From positions 62,001-126,000 of the forward strand of contig NZ_NFJU01000006.1 of the NCBI RefSeq assembly GCF_002160025.1: a stretch of DNA of 64,000 nucleotides. Reading direction: 5' to 3'. The stretch is from Anaeromassilibacillus sp. An200. GTDB lineage: Bacteria > Bacillota > Clostridia > Oscillospirales > Acutalibacteraceae. Every line of letters begins with the position of its first letter. The stretch's first letter is position 1. The translations under genes and the position numbers were made by a program. Shown piece after piece: positions 7,137-16,164 of the stretch. Below the pieces are notes generated by a model. That model searched no databases. It was given only the letters and a program-made list of their open reading frames with translations, and was not told where the DNA came from.

Positions 7137-8423
7137 ATGAGTAACAATTCCGATTTTTCCGATCTGGGAAGAGATGTGGGCCGGGCGGTGCGCGACGCCG
7201 TTCAGGACTTCACCCATTCCCGGACGTTTGACGAGATCAAGCGCAGCGTGGACGATATCCGCCGCGGCGTGGACGACGCTATCGATAAAATGAATTCCCC
7301 GAAGCCCGGCTCCGGGCCTGCATCCGGACCTGCATCCGGACCGATCCCCGGCCCTGTGGAGCCGCCGTTTCAGGCTGCTCCTATCCGGCAGGAGCCCGCC
7401 GCTCCGCAGAGGAAGGAATTCAATCCCAAACGCAAAAAGGAAAAGCCCCGTTTCCCCGCGCCTTCCAGGGCAAAATCGATCACGTTTCTGGTGCTGGGAA
7501 TCGTGTTCGGTTCCATTTTCAGCCTTTTGAGCGTGGCCTTTCTGCTTGTTGCGATGCTGGGGGCTTCGCCCATGGCGTTCCCGGCCGGATTCTTCGGCGT
7601 GCTGGCGGCGGTGTCCGCTGTGGGGATCATCAGCGGCGGGGTGGGATGCAGCTTCCACAAGCGGTTTCGCGTTTACTGTGAATGCCTTGGCCGTGCGGAT
7701 TTCTGCACGGTGGAGCAGCTGGCCGCTCAGGTGGGCCGCTCGCAGAAAAAAACGCTGCGTGATTTGAATAAGATGATTGCGCGGGGCTGGTTCCCGCATT
7801 GCCATATTGACCGCGCCGGAACGACCTTCATGGCGAATGAAGAGACGTACCGCCAGTACCTGCGCGCGGAGCAGTCGCGCATGGAGCGCGAAAACCGGGA
7901 AGCCGCGCGGAGCGCCCCGGTCGATACCGGAAACAAGGAGCTCGACGAGGCCATCGAGGAGGGCCGCGCCTATATTCGCCGGATTCATGAGGCGAACGAC
8001 GCGATCCCCGGCGAGGAGGTTTCCCGCCGGCTGGACGAGATGGAGGATATCGGCATCCACATTTTCGCCGTGGTGGAGCATAACCCGGAGAAGCTGCCCG
8101 AAATCCGCCGCTTTATGAATTATTACCTGCCCACAACGCTCAAGCTGCTGGACGCTTACCGGGAGTTTGACCGCCAGCCTGTACAGGGTGAGACGCTGGC
8201 CAGCGCCAAGCGCGAGATCGAGGAAACGCTCGACACTATCGTGCTTGCGTTCCGGAACCTGCTCGACAGCCTGTATGAGAAGGACGCAATGGATGTTTCC
8301 GCCGATATTTCCGTCTTGCGCGCGATGTTTGCCCGCGAGGGCCTGACCGGCAAGGATTTCAAGAAAAAGGACGCGCCGGCCGCGCAGGAACAGGACGATC
8401 CCCAAATTGAACTGAAATTGTAG
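7137..8423 (+). CDS. xpaC: XpaC-like membrane protein (PF10112, 5-bromo-4-chloroindolyl phosphate hydrolysis family)
   Basis: A 428-aa protein. There is an acidic N-terminal region with a Pro/Gly-rich linker (residues 55-100), two closely spaced transmembrane helices (about 117-140 and 146-168), then a cytoplasmic winged-helix-like stretch (CTVEQLAAQVGRSQKKTL) and a helical C-terminus. PF10112 members are typically found directly before telA, as here (42-nt gap). The family name comes from an old B. subtilis phenotype; the present view is membrane-envelope stress. RBS is weak (AAAGGG). Confidence 0.8.
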   Translation: MSNNSDFSDLGRDVGRAVRDAVQDFTHSRTFDEIKRSVDDIRRGVDDAIDKMNSPKPGSGPASGPASGPIPGPVEPPFQAAPIRQEPAAPQRKEFNPKRKKEKPRFPAPSRAKSITFLVLGIVFGSIFSLLSVAFLLVAMLGASPMAFPAGFFGVLAAVSAVGIISGGVGCSFHKRFRVYCECLGRADFCTVEQLAAQVGRSQKKTLRDLNKMIARGWFPHCHIDRAGTTFMANEETYRQYLRAEQSRMERENREAARSAPVDTGNKELDEAIEEGRAYIRRIHEANDAIPGEEVSRRLDEMEDIGIHIFAVVEHNPEKLPEIRRFMNYYLPTTLKLLDAYREFDRQPVQGETLASAKREIEETLDTIVLAFRNLLDSLYEKDAMDVSADISVLRAMFAREGLTGKDFKKKDAPAAQEQDDPQIELKL

Positions 8424-8465
8424 TAGAGTGGCGGCGCACCGCGCCGCGGGAGGAGGATTTGCAAG

Positions 8466-9626
8466 ATGGATGACAAGATGCCCCAGGTGTCTCTGGAACT
8501 GGACCCCACCCCCACGCTGACGCTGGAAACGGAGGAGCCGAAGCAGGAGCTTCAGGCGGCTCCCCCAAAAGAGGAGGAAGCCCCCGTCCTTGACGACTCC
8601 AATCTGACGCCGGAGGAAAAGAAGATGGTGGACGATTTCGCGCAGAAAATCGATCTGACCAATACCTCCCTTGTGCTGCAATACGGCGCGGGCGCCCAGA
8701 AAAAGATGGCCGATTTCTCCGGCACCGCTCTGGACAACGTGCGCACGAAGGATCTCGGCGAAGTGGGCGACATGCTCAGCGGGATTGTGGGCGAGCTGCG
8801 CAACTTCGACGTGGAGGAGGAAGACAAGGGCTTTTTCAGCTTCTTCAAAAAGACCTCCAACAAACTCAACAATATGCGCGCCAAGTACGAGAAGGCGGAA
8901 GCGAATATCAATAAGGTGTGCGAGAGCCTGGAAAACCATCAGGTGCAGCTCATGAAGGACGTGGCCCTGCTCGACAAGATGTATGAGCTGAACAAGGTCT
9001 ATTTCAAAGAGCTGTCCATGTATATCCTCGCAGGCAAGAAAAAGCTGCAAAAGGTGCAGCAGGAGGATCTGCCCGCTCTGGCCGCGAAGGCCAAGGCCTC
9101 CGGTCTGCCCGAGGACGCGCAGGCCGCCAACGATCTCTCCGCGATGTGCAACCGCTTTGAAAAGAAGATCCACGATCTGGAGCTGACCCGCATGGTGTCC
9201 ATCCAGATGGCTCCGCAGATCCGTCTGGTGCAGAACAACGACACTTTGATGTCGGAGAAAATCCAGTCCACGCTCGTCAACACCATCCCCCTCTGGAAGA
9301 GCCAGATGGTGCTGGCCATGGGTATCACCCACTCGCAGCAGGCCGCTGAGGCCCAGCGCGAGGTCACGGATATGACAAACGAGCTGCTGCGCCGCAACGC
9401 GCAGACGCTGAAAATGGCAACGATCGAGACGGCCAAGGAGTCCGAGCGAGGCATCGTCGATATCGAAACGCTCAAGACCGCGAACGAATCCCTGATCTCC
9501 ACCCTCGACGAAGTGATCCACATTCAGGACGAGGGACGCCAGAAGCGCCGTGAGGCGGAAGCCGAGCTGGGCCGCATCGAAAACGAGCTCAAACAGAAGC
9601 TGCTCGATGTCATGGTGAAGAAGTGA
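8466..9626 (+). CDS. telA: TelA-family toxic anion resistance protein
   Basis: A 386-aa, strongly helical cytosolic protein of PF05816. Family landmarks include MVDDFAQKIDLTN near residue 58, the GDMLSGIVGELRNFD segment, RMVSIQMAPQIRLVQNNDT, and SQMVLAMGITHSQQAAEAQ. The original description is tellurite/toxic anion resistance. Members also appear in cell-envelope and antibiotic stress operons. It is co-transcribed with xpaC and ended by a strong terminator. The GGAGGAGG SD is 9 nt before ATG. Confidence 0.92.
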   Translation: MDDKMPQVSLELDPTPTLTLETEEPKQELQAAPPKEEEAPVLDDSNLTPEEKKMVDDFAQKIDLTNTSLVLQYGAGAQKKMADFSGTALDNVRTKDLGEVGDMLSGIVGELRNFDVEEEDKGFFSFFKKTSNKLNNMRAKYEKAEANINKVCESLENHQVQLMKDVALLDKMYELNKVYFKELSMYILAGKKKLQKVQQEDLPALAAKAKASGLPEDAQAANDLSAMCNRFEKKIHDLELTRMVSIQMAPQIRLVQNNDTLMSEKIQSTLVNTIPLWKSQMVLAMGITHSQQAAEAQREVTDMTNELLRRNAQTLKMATIETAKESERGIVDIETLKTANESLISTLDEVIHIQDEGRQKRREAEAELGRIENELKQKLLDVMVKK

Positions 9627-9629
9627 TTG

Positions 9630-9659
9630 GGAAGGCCCCGCGAGGGGCCTTCTTTTTTG
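9630..9659 (+). terminator. Intrinsic terminator of xpaC-telA
   Basis: GAAGGCCCC-GCGA-GGGGCCTTC followed by TTTTTTG. Confidence 0.92.
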
Positions 9660-9695
9660 CCCTGAAAAAATGTCGCTTCATGACACGAAAAGTCA

Positions 9696-9724
9696 TTGCA
9701 TTTTCCGGCTTATCCGGGTATAAT
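9696..9724 (+). promoter_or_regulatory. Promoter of nrdJ
   Basis: TTGCAT, 17 nt, TATAAT; transcription would start near 9731, leaving an 80-nt leader. Confidence 0.8.
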
Positions 9725-9756
9725 ACAAAATGTTCAGCCTTTTTAGAGGGAAACCA

Positions 9757-9769
9757 CCACATATAGTGG
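9757..9769. promoter_or_regulatory. Short palindrome in the nrdJ leader, NrdR-box-like
   Basis: CCAC-ATATA-GTGG. NrdR boxes are palindromes of ACAC...GTGT with an AT core; the core here is shorter and only one copy is seen, so this is a weak candidate. Confidence 0.25.
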
Positions 9770-9812
9770 AAAAGAATGTAAAGATTTGAAACGGCAAAGG
9801 CGGGAAAAAAGA

Positions 9813-12155
9813 ATGAATGTAAAAAAAAGAAATGGTTCCATCGTGCCCTTCCAGCGGGAGTTTATCAGCCGGGCGATTGGTCTGGCGGCGGCTGCGGCGG
9901 GCGAGCACAGCGACGAGGCGGTGGAGCGCACAACGAAGGCCATCGAGGAGAAGCTGTGCGCGATGGCGAAGGACGTCGTGGAGATTGAGACGATCCAGGA
10001 CACCGTGGAGGAATGCCTGTTTGAACAGCAGCGCTTCCGCACGGCGAAGGCGTATATCCTCTATCGTATCGAGAAGGAAAAAGAGCGCTCCCGCGAGGAT
10101 TGGAGCGAGGGCCTTCTCTCGCGTGAGTTTCTCAGCCCCTACAAGCACGCGCCGAACCCGATGGAACAGCTTGGTTCCTTTGTCTATTCCCGCACCTATT
10201 CGCGCTATCTGCCGAAGTACGGGCGCCGTGAATTCTGGTGGGAGACGGTGCGCCGTGCCGTGGAATACAACTGCTCGCTGGCTCCCACGTCGCGCGAGGA
10301 AGCCGAGCAGCTGTATGACAATGTTTATCACCTGCGCCAGTTCCTCTCCGGGCGGACGCTCTGGGTGGGCAATACACCCGTCGCGGATGCGTACCCGATG
10401 GCGAACTACAACTGCGCGTTTGAGGTGATTGACGATTTCCACGCCTACCACGATCTATTCTATCTTCTCATGGTGGGCAGCGGTGTGGGGGTGCGCGTCC
10501 TGCGCGAGGACGCTGATAAGCTGCCGAAAATCCGCACCGACATGAAGATTCTCCACAAGGCATATTCCCCGCGTCGGGTGAAGGAGCGCCTGGAATACAC
10601 GAACCTCGATTTCAGCGGCAGTACGGTTATGATTGCGATCGGCGATTCCAAGGAGGGCTGGGCGCAGGCGCTGGAGCACTATTTCCAGATCCTGACGAAC
10701 AGTGAGTACAGCAAGCTTGACACGATCATTGTGGAGTATGACAGCATCCGTCCCCGCGGGGAGCGTCTGAAGGTGTTCGGCGGCACAGCGAGCGGCTATG
10801 AGTCCATGATGGCTATGCTCGACAAGATCCATAAGGTGATCATGATGGCGGGTGTGCGCCACGGAGAGCGTTTGACCCGTCTTGCTCCCCTTGATCTGCT
10901 CGATATCGCCAACATCATCGGCGAGAATGTGGTCTCCGGCGGCGTGCGGCGCACCTCTGAGATTGGCCTGATTGATCAGGACGATCAGGACTGCATCAAG
11001 GCAAAGAGCAATCTTTACCGCCAGGTGAATGGCCGCTGGGAGATTGATAAGTCCATCGCCCACCGCCAGATGAGCAACAATTCCATTTTCTACCGACGCA
11101 AACCCACCCGCGAGCAGCTGCACTGGCATCTGGAGCAGATGCGCTTTTCCGGCGAGCCGGGCTGGGTGAACGAGGAAGCGGGGCTCAAGCGCCGCCCGAA
11201 TTTCAAGGGCTGCAACCCCTGCGGCGAGATTCTTCTCGACAGCCATGGCATGTGCAACCTCACGACCGTGAACGTGATGGCGTTTGTGAAGGATGGCGTG
11301 CTTGACGAGGAGGGCCTGCTGGCCGCGCAGCGCTTGTCCGCCCGTGCGGGCTACCGCATGACGTGCCGGGAGCTGGAGCTGCACGCCTGGAACACGGTGC
11401 AGCAGCGCGACCGCCTGCTGGGCTGCTCGCTCACGGGCTGGCAGGATATGGTGAACGCCGCCGGTCTGGGCCGCGAGGATCAGATCCGCCTGCTTGAAAA
11501 GCTGCGTGCGGCGGCGCATGAGGCAGCCGGAAAGCTGTCCCGTCAGCTGGGGGAGCGTGAGCCGCTGCTCGTCACCACGGTCAAGCCGGAGGGGACGCTG
11601 TCGCTTCTGCCCACCGTTTCGAGCGGTGTGCACTATTCCCACTCGCCCTACTATGTGCGCCGCGTGCGCATCACGGCCACCGATCCGCTCTGCCGCGTCT
11701 GTGAGGAGCTTGGCTATCCGGTGTATCCCGAGGTCGGCCAGGATCCGGAGACCTGCAAGACGAAGGTGGTGGAATTCCCCGTCAAGGCTCCCGAGGGCCG
11801 TGTGAAGGCGGACGTGTCCGCCGTCGAACAACTGGAAAACTACAAGATGTTCATGGAGCATTATGTGGATCACAACTGCTCGATCACCGTCCACGTGCGG
11901 GATAACGAATGGGGAGAGGTGGAAAACTGGGTCTGGGAGAACTGGGACGGCGTGGTTGCCCTGTCCTTCCTCAGCTACGACGACAGCTTCTATGAGCTGC
12001 TTCCCTATGAAGCCATCTCGGAGGAAGAGTATCTGCGCCGCAAGCAGGCGATGAAGCCCTTCAATCCCTCCCTGATCTCCAAGTACGAGCACGAGGAATC
12101 TGAGCTTGATATTGGCGACTCCGACTGCGTCAACGGTGTCTGCCCCGTCCGCTGA
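9813..12155 (+). CDS. nrdJ: Adenosylcobalamin-dependent (class II) ribonucleotide reductase
   Basis: Monomeric class II RNR that makes deoxyribonucleotides with a cobalamin-generated thiyl radical, independent of oxygen. The 780-aa protein has an N-terminal ATP-cone (MNVKKRNGSIVPFQREFISR). It then has the first redox Cys in NYNCAF, the phosphate loop VGSGVGVR, and the catalytic segment GCNPCGEILL (thiyl Cys and Glu) with a second Cys in GMCNLTTVN. A C-terminal shuttle pair DCVNGVCPVR completes it. The length and the NPCGE context fit the Lactobacillus RTPR-type branch. ATG 9813 was preferred to an upstream TTG at 9786; neither has a strong SD. Confidence 0.93.
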   Translation: MNVKKRNGSIVPFQREFISRAIGLAAAAAGEHSDEAVERTTKAIEEKLCAMAKDVVEIETIQDTVEECLFEQQRFRTAKAYILYRIEKEKERSREDWSEGLLSREFLSPYKHAPNPMEQLGSFVYSRTYSRYLPKYGRREFWWETVRRAVEYNCSLAPTSREEAEQLYDNVYHLRQFLSGRTLWVGNTPVADAYPMANYNCAFEVIDDFHAYHDLFYLLMVGSGVGVRVLREDADKLPKIRTDMKILHKAYSPRRVKERLEYTNLDFSGSTVMIAIGDSKEGWAQALEHYFQILTNSEYSKLDTIIVEYDSIRPRGERLKVFGGTASGYESMMAMLDKIHKVIMMAGVRHGERLTRLAPLDLLDIANIIGENVVSGGVRRTSEIGLIDQDDQDCIKAKSNLYRQVNGRWEIDKSIAHRQMSNNSIFYRRKPTREQLHWHLEQMRFSGEPGWVNEEAGLKRRPNFKGCNPCGEILLDSHGMCNLTTVNVMAFVKDGVLDEEGLLAAQRLSARAGYRMTCRELELHAWNTVQQRDRLLGCSLTGWQDMVNAAGLGREDQIRLLEKLRAAAHEAAGKLSRQLGEREPLLVTTVKPEGTLSLLPTVSSGVHYSHSPYYVRRVRITATDPLCRVCEELGYPVYPEVGQDPETCKTKVVEFPVKAPEGRVKADVSAVEQLENYKMFMEHYVDHNCSITVHVRDNEWGEVENWVWENWDGVVALSFLSYDDSFYELLPYEAISEEEYLRRKQAMKPFNPSLISKYEHEESELDIGDSDCVNGVCPVR

Positions 12156-12255
12156 GCAGGCTTAGCCTGCACGCAACGGCCCGCGCGTTGGCGCAGTGGA
12201 AAAACGGCAGCCCGGCGGCGCGGGACAGTCTCACCCCGCTCCCGCATTGATTGCA

Positions 12256-12300
12256 AACAAGGCCCCTCTGCGACACAAGATCGCAGAGGGGCCTTGTTTT
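12256..12300. terminator. Strong bidirectional terminator between nrdJ and the surface protein
   Basis: An 18-bp perfect stem (AACAAGGCCCCTCTGCGA paired with its complement, 7-nt loop) with T-runs on both sides. A small perfect hairpin GCAGGC-TTA-GCCTGC directly follows the nrdJ stop at 12156-12170. Confidence 0.92.
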
Positions 12301-12389
12301 GTGTCCCGCGCTGGTTCCACAGAGAAGCGCGGAAGATTTGCTGCGATTTTCAGTTTGTTTGGCAAGTGTTGAGTTTACGGGGAAAATGG

Positions 12390-15300
12390 TTACTGAATGT
12401 GTGCCACTGCTGTGGCAAATGGTGCGCCGTTCACATAGAAGCCGCAGCCGTCGCCCGGTTTTCCAATGGCAATCACCCGGAAAAACCAGTCGCTGCCCTC
12501 ATTTCCGGCATATTCCACCCGGAAGGAGGAGGAACCGGCGGAAAAGCTGGGACGTTTCTCCGCGGTGAGTTTAAACTGGTAGCTTCCGCCCGGGGCGACA
12601 GGGAAGGGAGCGGTCGTGTCGCTCCAAACACCGCCGTAAGGCTCAGCGGTTGTGACAGTGGAAACCTTTGTGCCGTTTACATAGACGTCGCACATCGTGC
12701 CGGGTTGACCGACTGTATAAATTTTGTAGAAATAGCTTCCGTTTTCCTTCGAGGCTAACACCGCGTGGAAGCTGGAATTGCTGAGTGTCACAATGGGAGC
12801 CGCTCCGTTTGTAGGAGTAAATTGATATTGATAAGAACCGAAGATCTTGAAGTTCCCCACTGTGTCGCTCACACATCCCTTTGGCTGGCTGTTTGGGGCT
12901 TGTATACCGCCAGGAACAGAGGTTGTGCCGCCGGTGGGGTCTGAAGGAGTGGGAGTGGTTTCAGGATCCCCGCTGATTGGAAGGATGATGCCTCCCCCGG
13001 AAGTGCCGGAGTGATTGCCGCCGGAGCTGCCCGAACTGCTGGAGCTGCCCGAACCGCCGGAGCTGCCCGAACCGCTGGAGCTGCCGCCGCTGGAGCTGCC
13101 GCCGCTGGAGCTGCCGCCGCTGGAGCTCTCTCCGCCGGAACCGTCGTCCGGGTCGCCGGTATTGCCGCCGGTGCCGGATGTGGGCTCAATGGTAAGAATT
13201 CCATTGACATAGGTGATATTGCTTTCATAGCTGCCATTGGGTGCGGAAACACCCGAAATGGCGATGGTGTAAACACCTGCCGCGGTAGTGTCCGGCTGGA
13301 TGTTTTGCCCATCCCTCTGATAGTTCATGATGACAGTGCCGCTTAAAGCATCCCCGTTTACCAGTCCCGAGACGGTATAGTGGGTATTTTCGGAAGGAGA
13401 ACGGAGATCAGGCGCGGCGTCGCCCGCGGAAATGGTCTGATTCAGTGCGGTGACGGTAATGGTAGCTTTGCCGATTGTCAGCCTCAGCGTATCGGAAGCG
13501 GCAGCATATGTCTCGTCCTCTGCCTTTGTCGCGGTGAGAGTGACACTGCCCGCTTTGCAGATAACAGCCATGTTCCCTTCCACACGCACAATGGAAGGAT
13601 CGGAGCTTTCAAAGGTTATCGCTCCTGCGCCGCTGCCCCCGGTGACGGAAAGCGGGAAGGGTGCGTCTCCATAGGTTTTGCTGCCGGGATTTTGTATTGA
13701 CAAAGGCTCCTGCGATTCCTTATTGGTGCTCCACACCGCAATACTGGCGGAAAAATCCGTGTAATTGGTACAGGAAATGCCGATTTCCACGGTACCAATA
13801 TTTTCTTCGGAGCTGCTGTTTGCCTTTTGGATAGGAAGGGAAAGCGTATGACCGGAAACGGAGGCTCCTTCTGTATAGTAGCCTTCGTTCAAACGCACGC
13901 TGTTCAGCGTATAAGTGACATTACCCAAAACCTGCCCTTCCGGAAGATTGGGAAGAAGCTGGTCCAGATCGAACGTATAGGTGTGTTTCAGCCCATTGGT
14001 AACGGTTAGTTCTCCGGGATGGGAAGCCGGTGCGGCTGCTTGTGTGATGTCCACCTCCGGGTTGAGGGGGAGTGCCGCGTCAGGCTGCGTCAGCACATAC
14101 CGATCCGCCGCGCTGCCTGTCAGGGTCAGCTGAGGTAAGGTTACGGTGGAATAGGTTCCCGCATCCGCACCGCTGACCGTGCCGCTGAGTCCGGAAGTGT
14201 CCACGGAAACATCGTCGCCGGACTGGACACCGTCCAGTGTGATGCCGGTGATTGTGACAGCTGTGCTGCCGTCATAAGCCTTGTTTTCCGCCTGTGCTTC
14301 GGTGACAGTCAGAACCATGGGGCCGGGGGCTTCCGCGACCGGATCCGTAGGCTGGCTGTTGAGCGTGCCTTCGTAACCGTCCGCTGTTACCGCAACGGAA
14401 AGCGTTTGTCCCAGATCGTCCTCGGACGGTGTATAGGTGCTGCCGGCAGCGTCCGGGATTGCCTGATCGCCCCGATACCATTGGTAACGGAGAATTGCTT
14501 CTTCAGGAGCGTCATTTACTTCTGCGGTCAGGAGGGAGCCAACCTGAGCGTTGCCGGTGATTTGTACAGTGCCGCTCAGCGTCAGGACGGGAGGCTGGTA
14601 GTCCTCGCTGTGCAGTGTCAGAATTTCCTCTCCGTACATCCCAATGATATCTGGTACGGAACCGCCTGCGTCATAGGTATATTTATAATTTTTGGAAGTT
14701 TTAAAGGTATAGCCGGAGCTTACATTGCCGGATACAGGAGCTTTCAGGAACAGCTGGTCGGGATATCCCACCGTACCCTCATCGCAGTTGGTGAGATCCG
14801 CCATATAATTGTTGCCTTCCAGCCGGACGATGTTCCACATGTGACCCGCGCCGCTCATCTTTCCTGTGATGCTGTAAACGGCCGCATCATCAAACTGAGA
14901 AAGATCGCAAAGGTAGGTGAAGGCTTTGGCATATCCCTCGCACACCACATTGGTGTCGGGATTACCGTCAAATACATAGATAATCTGCCAGGGATCCCCA
15001 TATGGTTTTCCGCCGCTTGCCGCGGCATGGTCATAGCTGGTCAGGGCACAGATTTCCTCTTTGTACCCCTTGAGCTTTTCATAGTCGGATTTCCCGGCAT
15101 ACTTTGCGACAATATCCTGCGCGGTAGCGACAGCCGCCGCCGCAGTTTGTGCTTTTGCAGCGTCCATCTGTGTGGAGGAGCCGTCCCGGTAGCTTTGGGC
15201 AACCGGAAGGGTAATGCGAAGATTTGAGAATTGTGCTGTTTGGGAGTATTTTTTTCCAATAGAACTGGTGTATTGAAACCCTTGGGTTTTGTCAAACCAG

Positions 15301-15776
15301 TACAGCTCATAGGGACAGTTGATCATCAGGTATTCCAAAACCTTGCGCAGATCCACTTTCTGCACGAACAGCTCTTTTCCCTGTTTCTCTATTTCAGAAG
15401 TATTGGGATATCCGTCCAAAGTCCATGTAAAGCTGAAATCGGAGATTAGAAACTCTGTGGAACCGCCATTGGCGGCGGTTTCAGCCACCTGGCTTTTCAG
15501 GGACTGATAGATTATTTTTTCATCCTCGTTGAGGGCGTCTCCCTCTTCGCCCCAGCTCCCAAGAAGGGAGATCTTCGCTCCGGGAGGCTCCAGAAGCCGG
15601 CTGACATACCCGTTTAAAAGCTCCTCGGAATCTGCCAAAGGTACATCGGAAAGTACTCCGGCTGTGCTGCCAGCTATCTTTTCCGGCTTTTCCGCCGCAA
15701 TGGCCGGAAAAGCTGTTGACAGAACCAGCATGAAACTGCACAGTAGGCTGAGAATCTGCTTTTTCCTGTTCTCCAT
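12390..15776 (-). CDS. Large secreted surface protein: transglutaminase-like, Ig-like, YDG and MBG domains
   Basis: A 1,128-aa protein with a Sec signal peptide (KKQILSLLCSFMLVLSTAFP, cleavage near AIAA-EK). Residues about 200-390 are transglutaminase-like with the Cys-His-Asp triad in VVCEGYAKAF, GAGHMWNIV and MADLTNCD. There follow a bacterial Ig-like unit (LRYQWYRGDQAI), a YDG unit (NKAYDGSTAVTITG), an MBG-like unit, and a Gly/Ser linker coded by 15-nt repeats. A C-terminal region carries two copies of a roughly 70-aa module (each with PG...C...YVNG). No LPXTG or SLH motif is seen, so anchoring is unclear. ATG 15776 follows AGGGGGA. It probably acts in cell-wall or extracellular protein cross-linking or proteolysis. 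Confidence 0.85.
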   Translation of the reverse strand: MENRKKQILSLLCSFMLVLSTAFPAIAAEKPEKIAGSTAGVLSDVPLADSEELLNGYVSRLLEPPGAKISLLGSWGEEGDALNEDEKIIYQSLKSQVAETAANGGSTEFLISDFSFTWTLDGYPNTSEIEKQGKELFVQKVDLRKVLEYLMINCPYELYWFDKTQGFQYTSSIGKKYSQTAQFSNLRITLPVAQSYRDGSSTQMDAAKAQTAAAAVATAQDIVAKYAGKSDYEKLKGYKEEICALTSYDHAAASGGKPYGDPWQIIYVFDGNPDTNVVCEGYAKAFTYLCDLSQFDDAAVYSITGKMSGAGHMWNIVRLEGNNYMADLTNCDEGTVGYPDQLFLKAPVSGNVSSGYTFKTSKNYKYTYDAGGSVPDIIGMYGEEILTLHSEDYQPPVLTLSGTVQITGNAQVGSLLTAEVNDAPEEAILRYQWYRGDQAIPDAAGSTYTPSEDDLGQTLSVAVTADGYEGTLNSQPTDPVAEAPGPMVLTVTEAQAENKAYDGSTAVTITGITLDGVQSGDDVSVDTSGLSGTVSGADAGTYSTVTLPQLTLTGSAADRYVLTQPDAALPLNPEVDITQAAAPASHPGELTVTNGLKHTYTFDLDQLLPNLPEGQVLGNVTYTLNSVRLNEGYYTEGASVSGHTLSLPIQKANSSSEENIGTVEIGISCTNYTDFSASIAVWSTNKESQEPLSIQNPGSKTYGDAPFPLSVTGGSGAGAITFESSDPSIVRVEGNMAVICKAGSVTLTATKAEDETYAAASDTLRLTIGKATITVTALNQTISAGDAAPDLRSPSENTHYTVSGLVNGDALSGTVIMNYQRDGQNIQPDTTAAGVYTIAISGVSAPNGSYESNITYVNGILTIEPTSGTGGNTGDPDDGSGGESSSGGSSSGGSSSGGSSSGSGSSGGSGSSSSSGSSGGNHSGTSGGGIILPISGDPETTPTPSDPTGGTTSVPGGIQAPNSQPKGCVSDTVGNFKIFGSYQYQFTPTNGAAPIVTLSNSSFHAVLASKENGSYFYKIYTVGQPGTMCDVYVNGTKVSTVTTAEPYGGVWSDTTAPFPVAPGGSYQFKLTAEKRPSFSAGSSSFRVEYAGNEGSDWFFRVIAIGKPGDGCGFYVNGAPFATAVAHIQ
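13024..13130. repeat. 15-bp tandem repeats coding the Gly/Ser linker
   Basis: Units of the type CTGGAGCTGCCGCCG and CTGGAGCTGCCCGAA follow one another at 15-nt period. On the coding (minus) strand they give repeated GGSSS. Copy number may vary by slippage. Confidence 0.85.
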
Positions 15777-15892
15777 TTTAATCCCCCTCATTTTTGTATC
15801 GGCTCCATTTCCGTCTTTTGCCGCACCGGTCACAGGTCTGCGGAATCCCTGTGTGTTCCTGCCTGCAAGACGAAAGATAGCTTGATAGATAA

Positions 15893-15921
15893 ATTATATA
15901 AAAAACATCTGTTTTCTGCAA
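15893..15921 (-). promoter_or_regulatory. Promoter of the surface protein gene
   Basis: Minus strand TTGCAG, 17 nt, TATAAT; the leader to the ATG is about 110 nt. The rest of the 388-bp intergenic stretch (15777-16164) is AT-rich. It holds an inverted repeat CATCTGTT (15906-15913) / AACAGATG (about 15975-15982) and the divergent promoter at 16097; I see no gene in it. Confidence 0.75.
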
Positions 15922-16096
15922 TCATTTTTTGCATAGATTTAACTGTTTGATTTTTATGTATTTTAAAACTTGGTTGAACAGATGGAACAGAAAACTTTCT
16001 AATCTACCTTTGACTTGTTTTGTATAGTGGGAATTATTCGGATTATAGCTAAAAAGAAAAAGAATATTATATTATTAAACTTATTTTAATTTTCTC

Positions 16097-16125
16097 TTGA
16101 TTTTTTATACCAAATCGCGTATTGT
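16097..16125 (+). promoter_or_regulatory. Promoter of the fused remnant gene
   Basis: TTGATT, 17 nt, TATTGT, 39 nt before the ATG at 16165. Confidence 0.6.
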
Positions 16126-16164
16126 AGGGAGTAGGAAAATCAGAGAAAAGGACGGAGACATCCC

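Noticed and set aside
6900-9521. 873-codon open frame antisense to xpaC-telA
   Set aside because: Composition-driven shadow of two well-supported genes on the plus strand.
12156-12250. tRNA-like sequence after nrdJ
   Set aside because: A small hairpin and some GCGCAGTGG-like text, but no cloverleaf or T-arm GTTC motif.
13024-13130. Regular repeats that could look like a CRISPR array
   Set aside because: Direct 15-bp period with no spacers, coding a Gly/Ser linker inside a surface protein.
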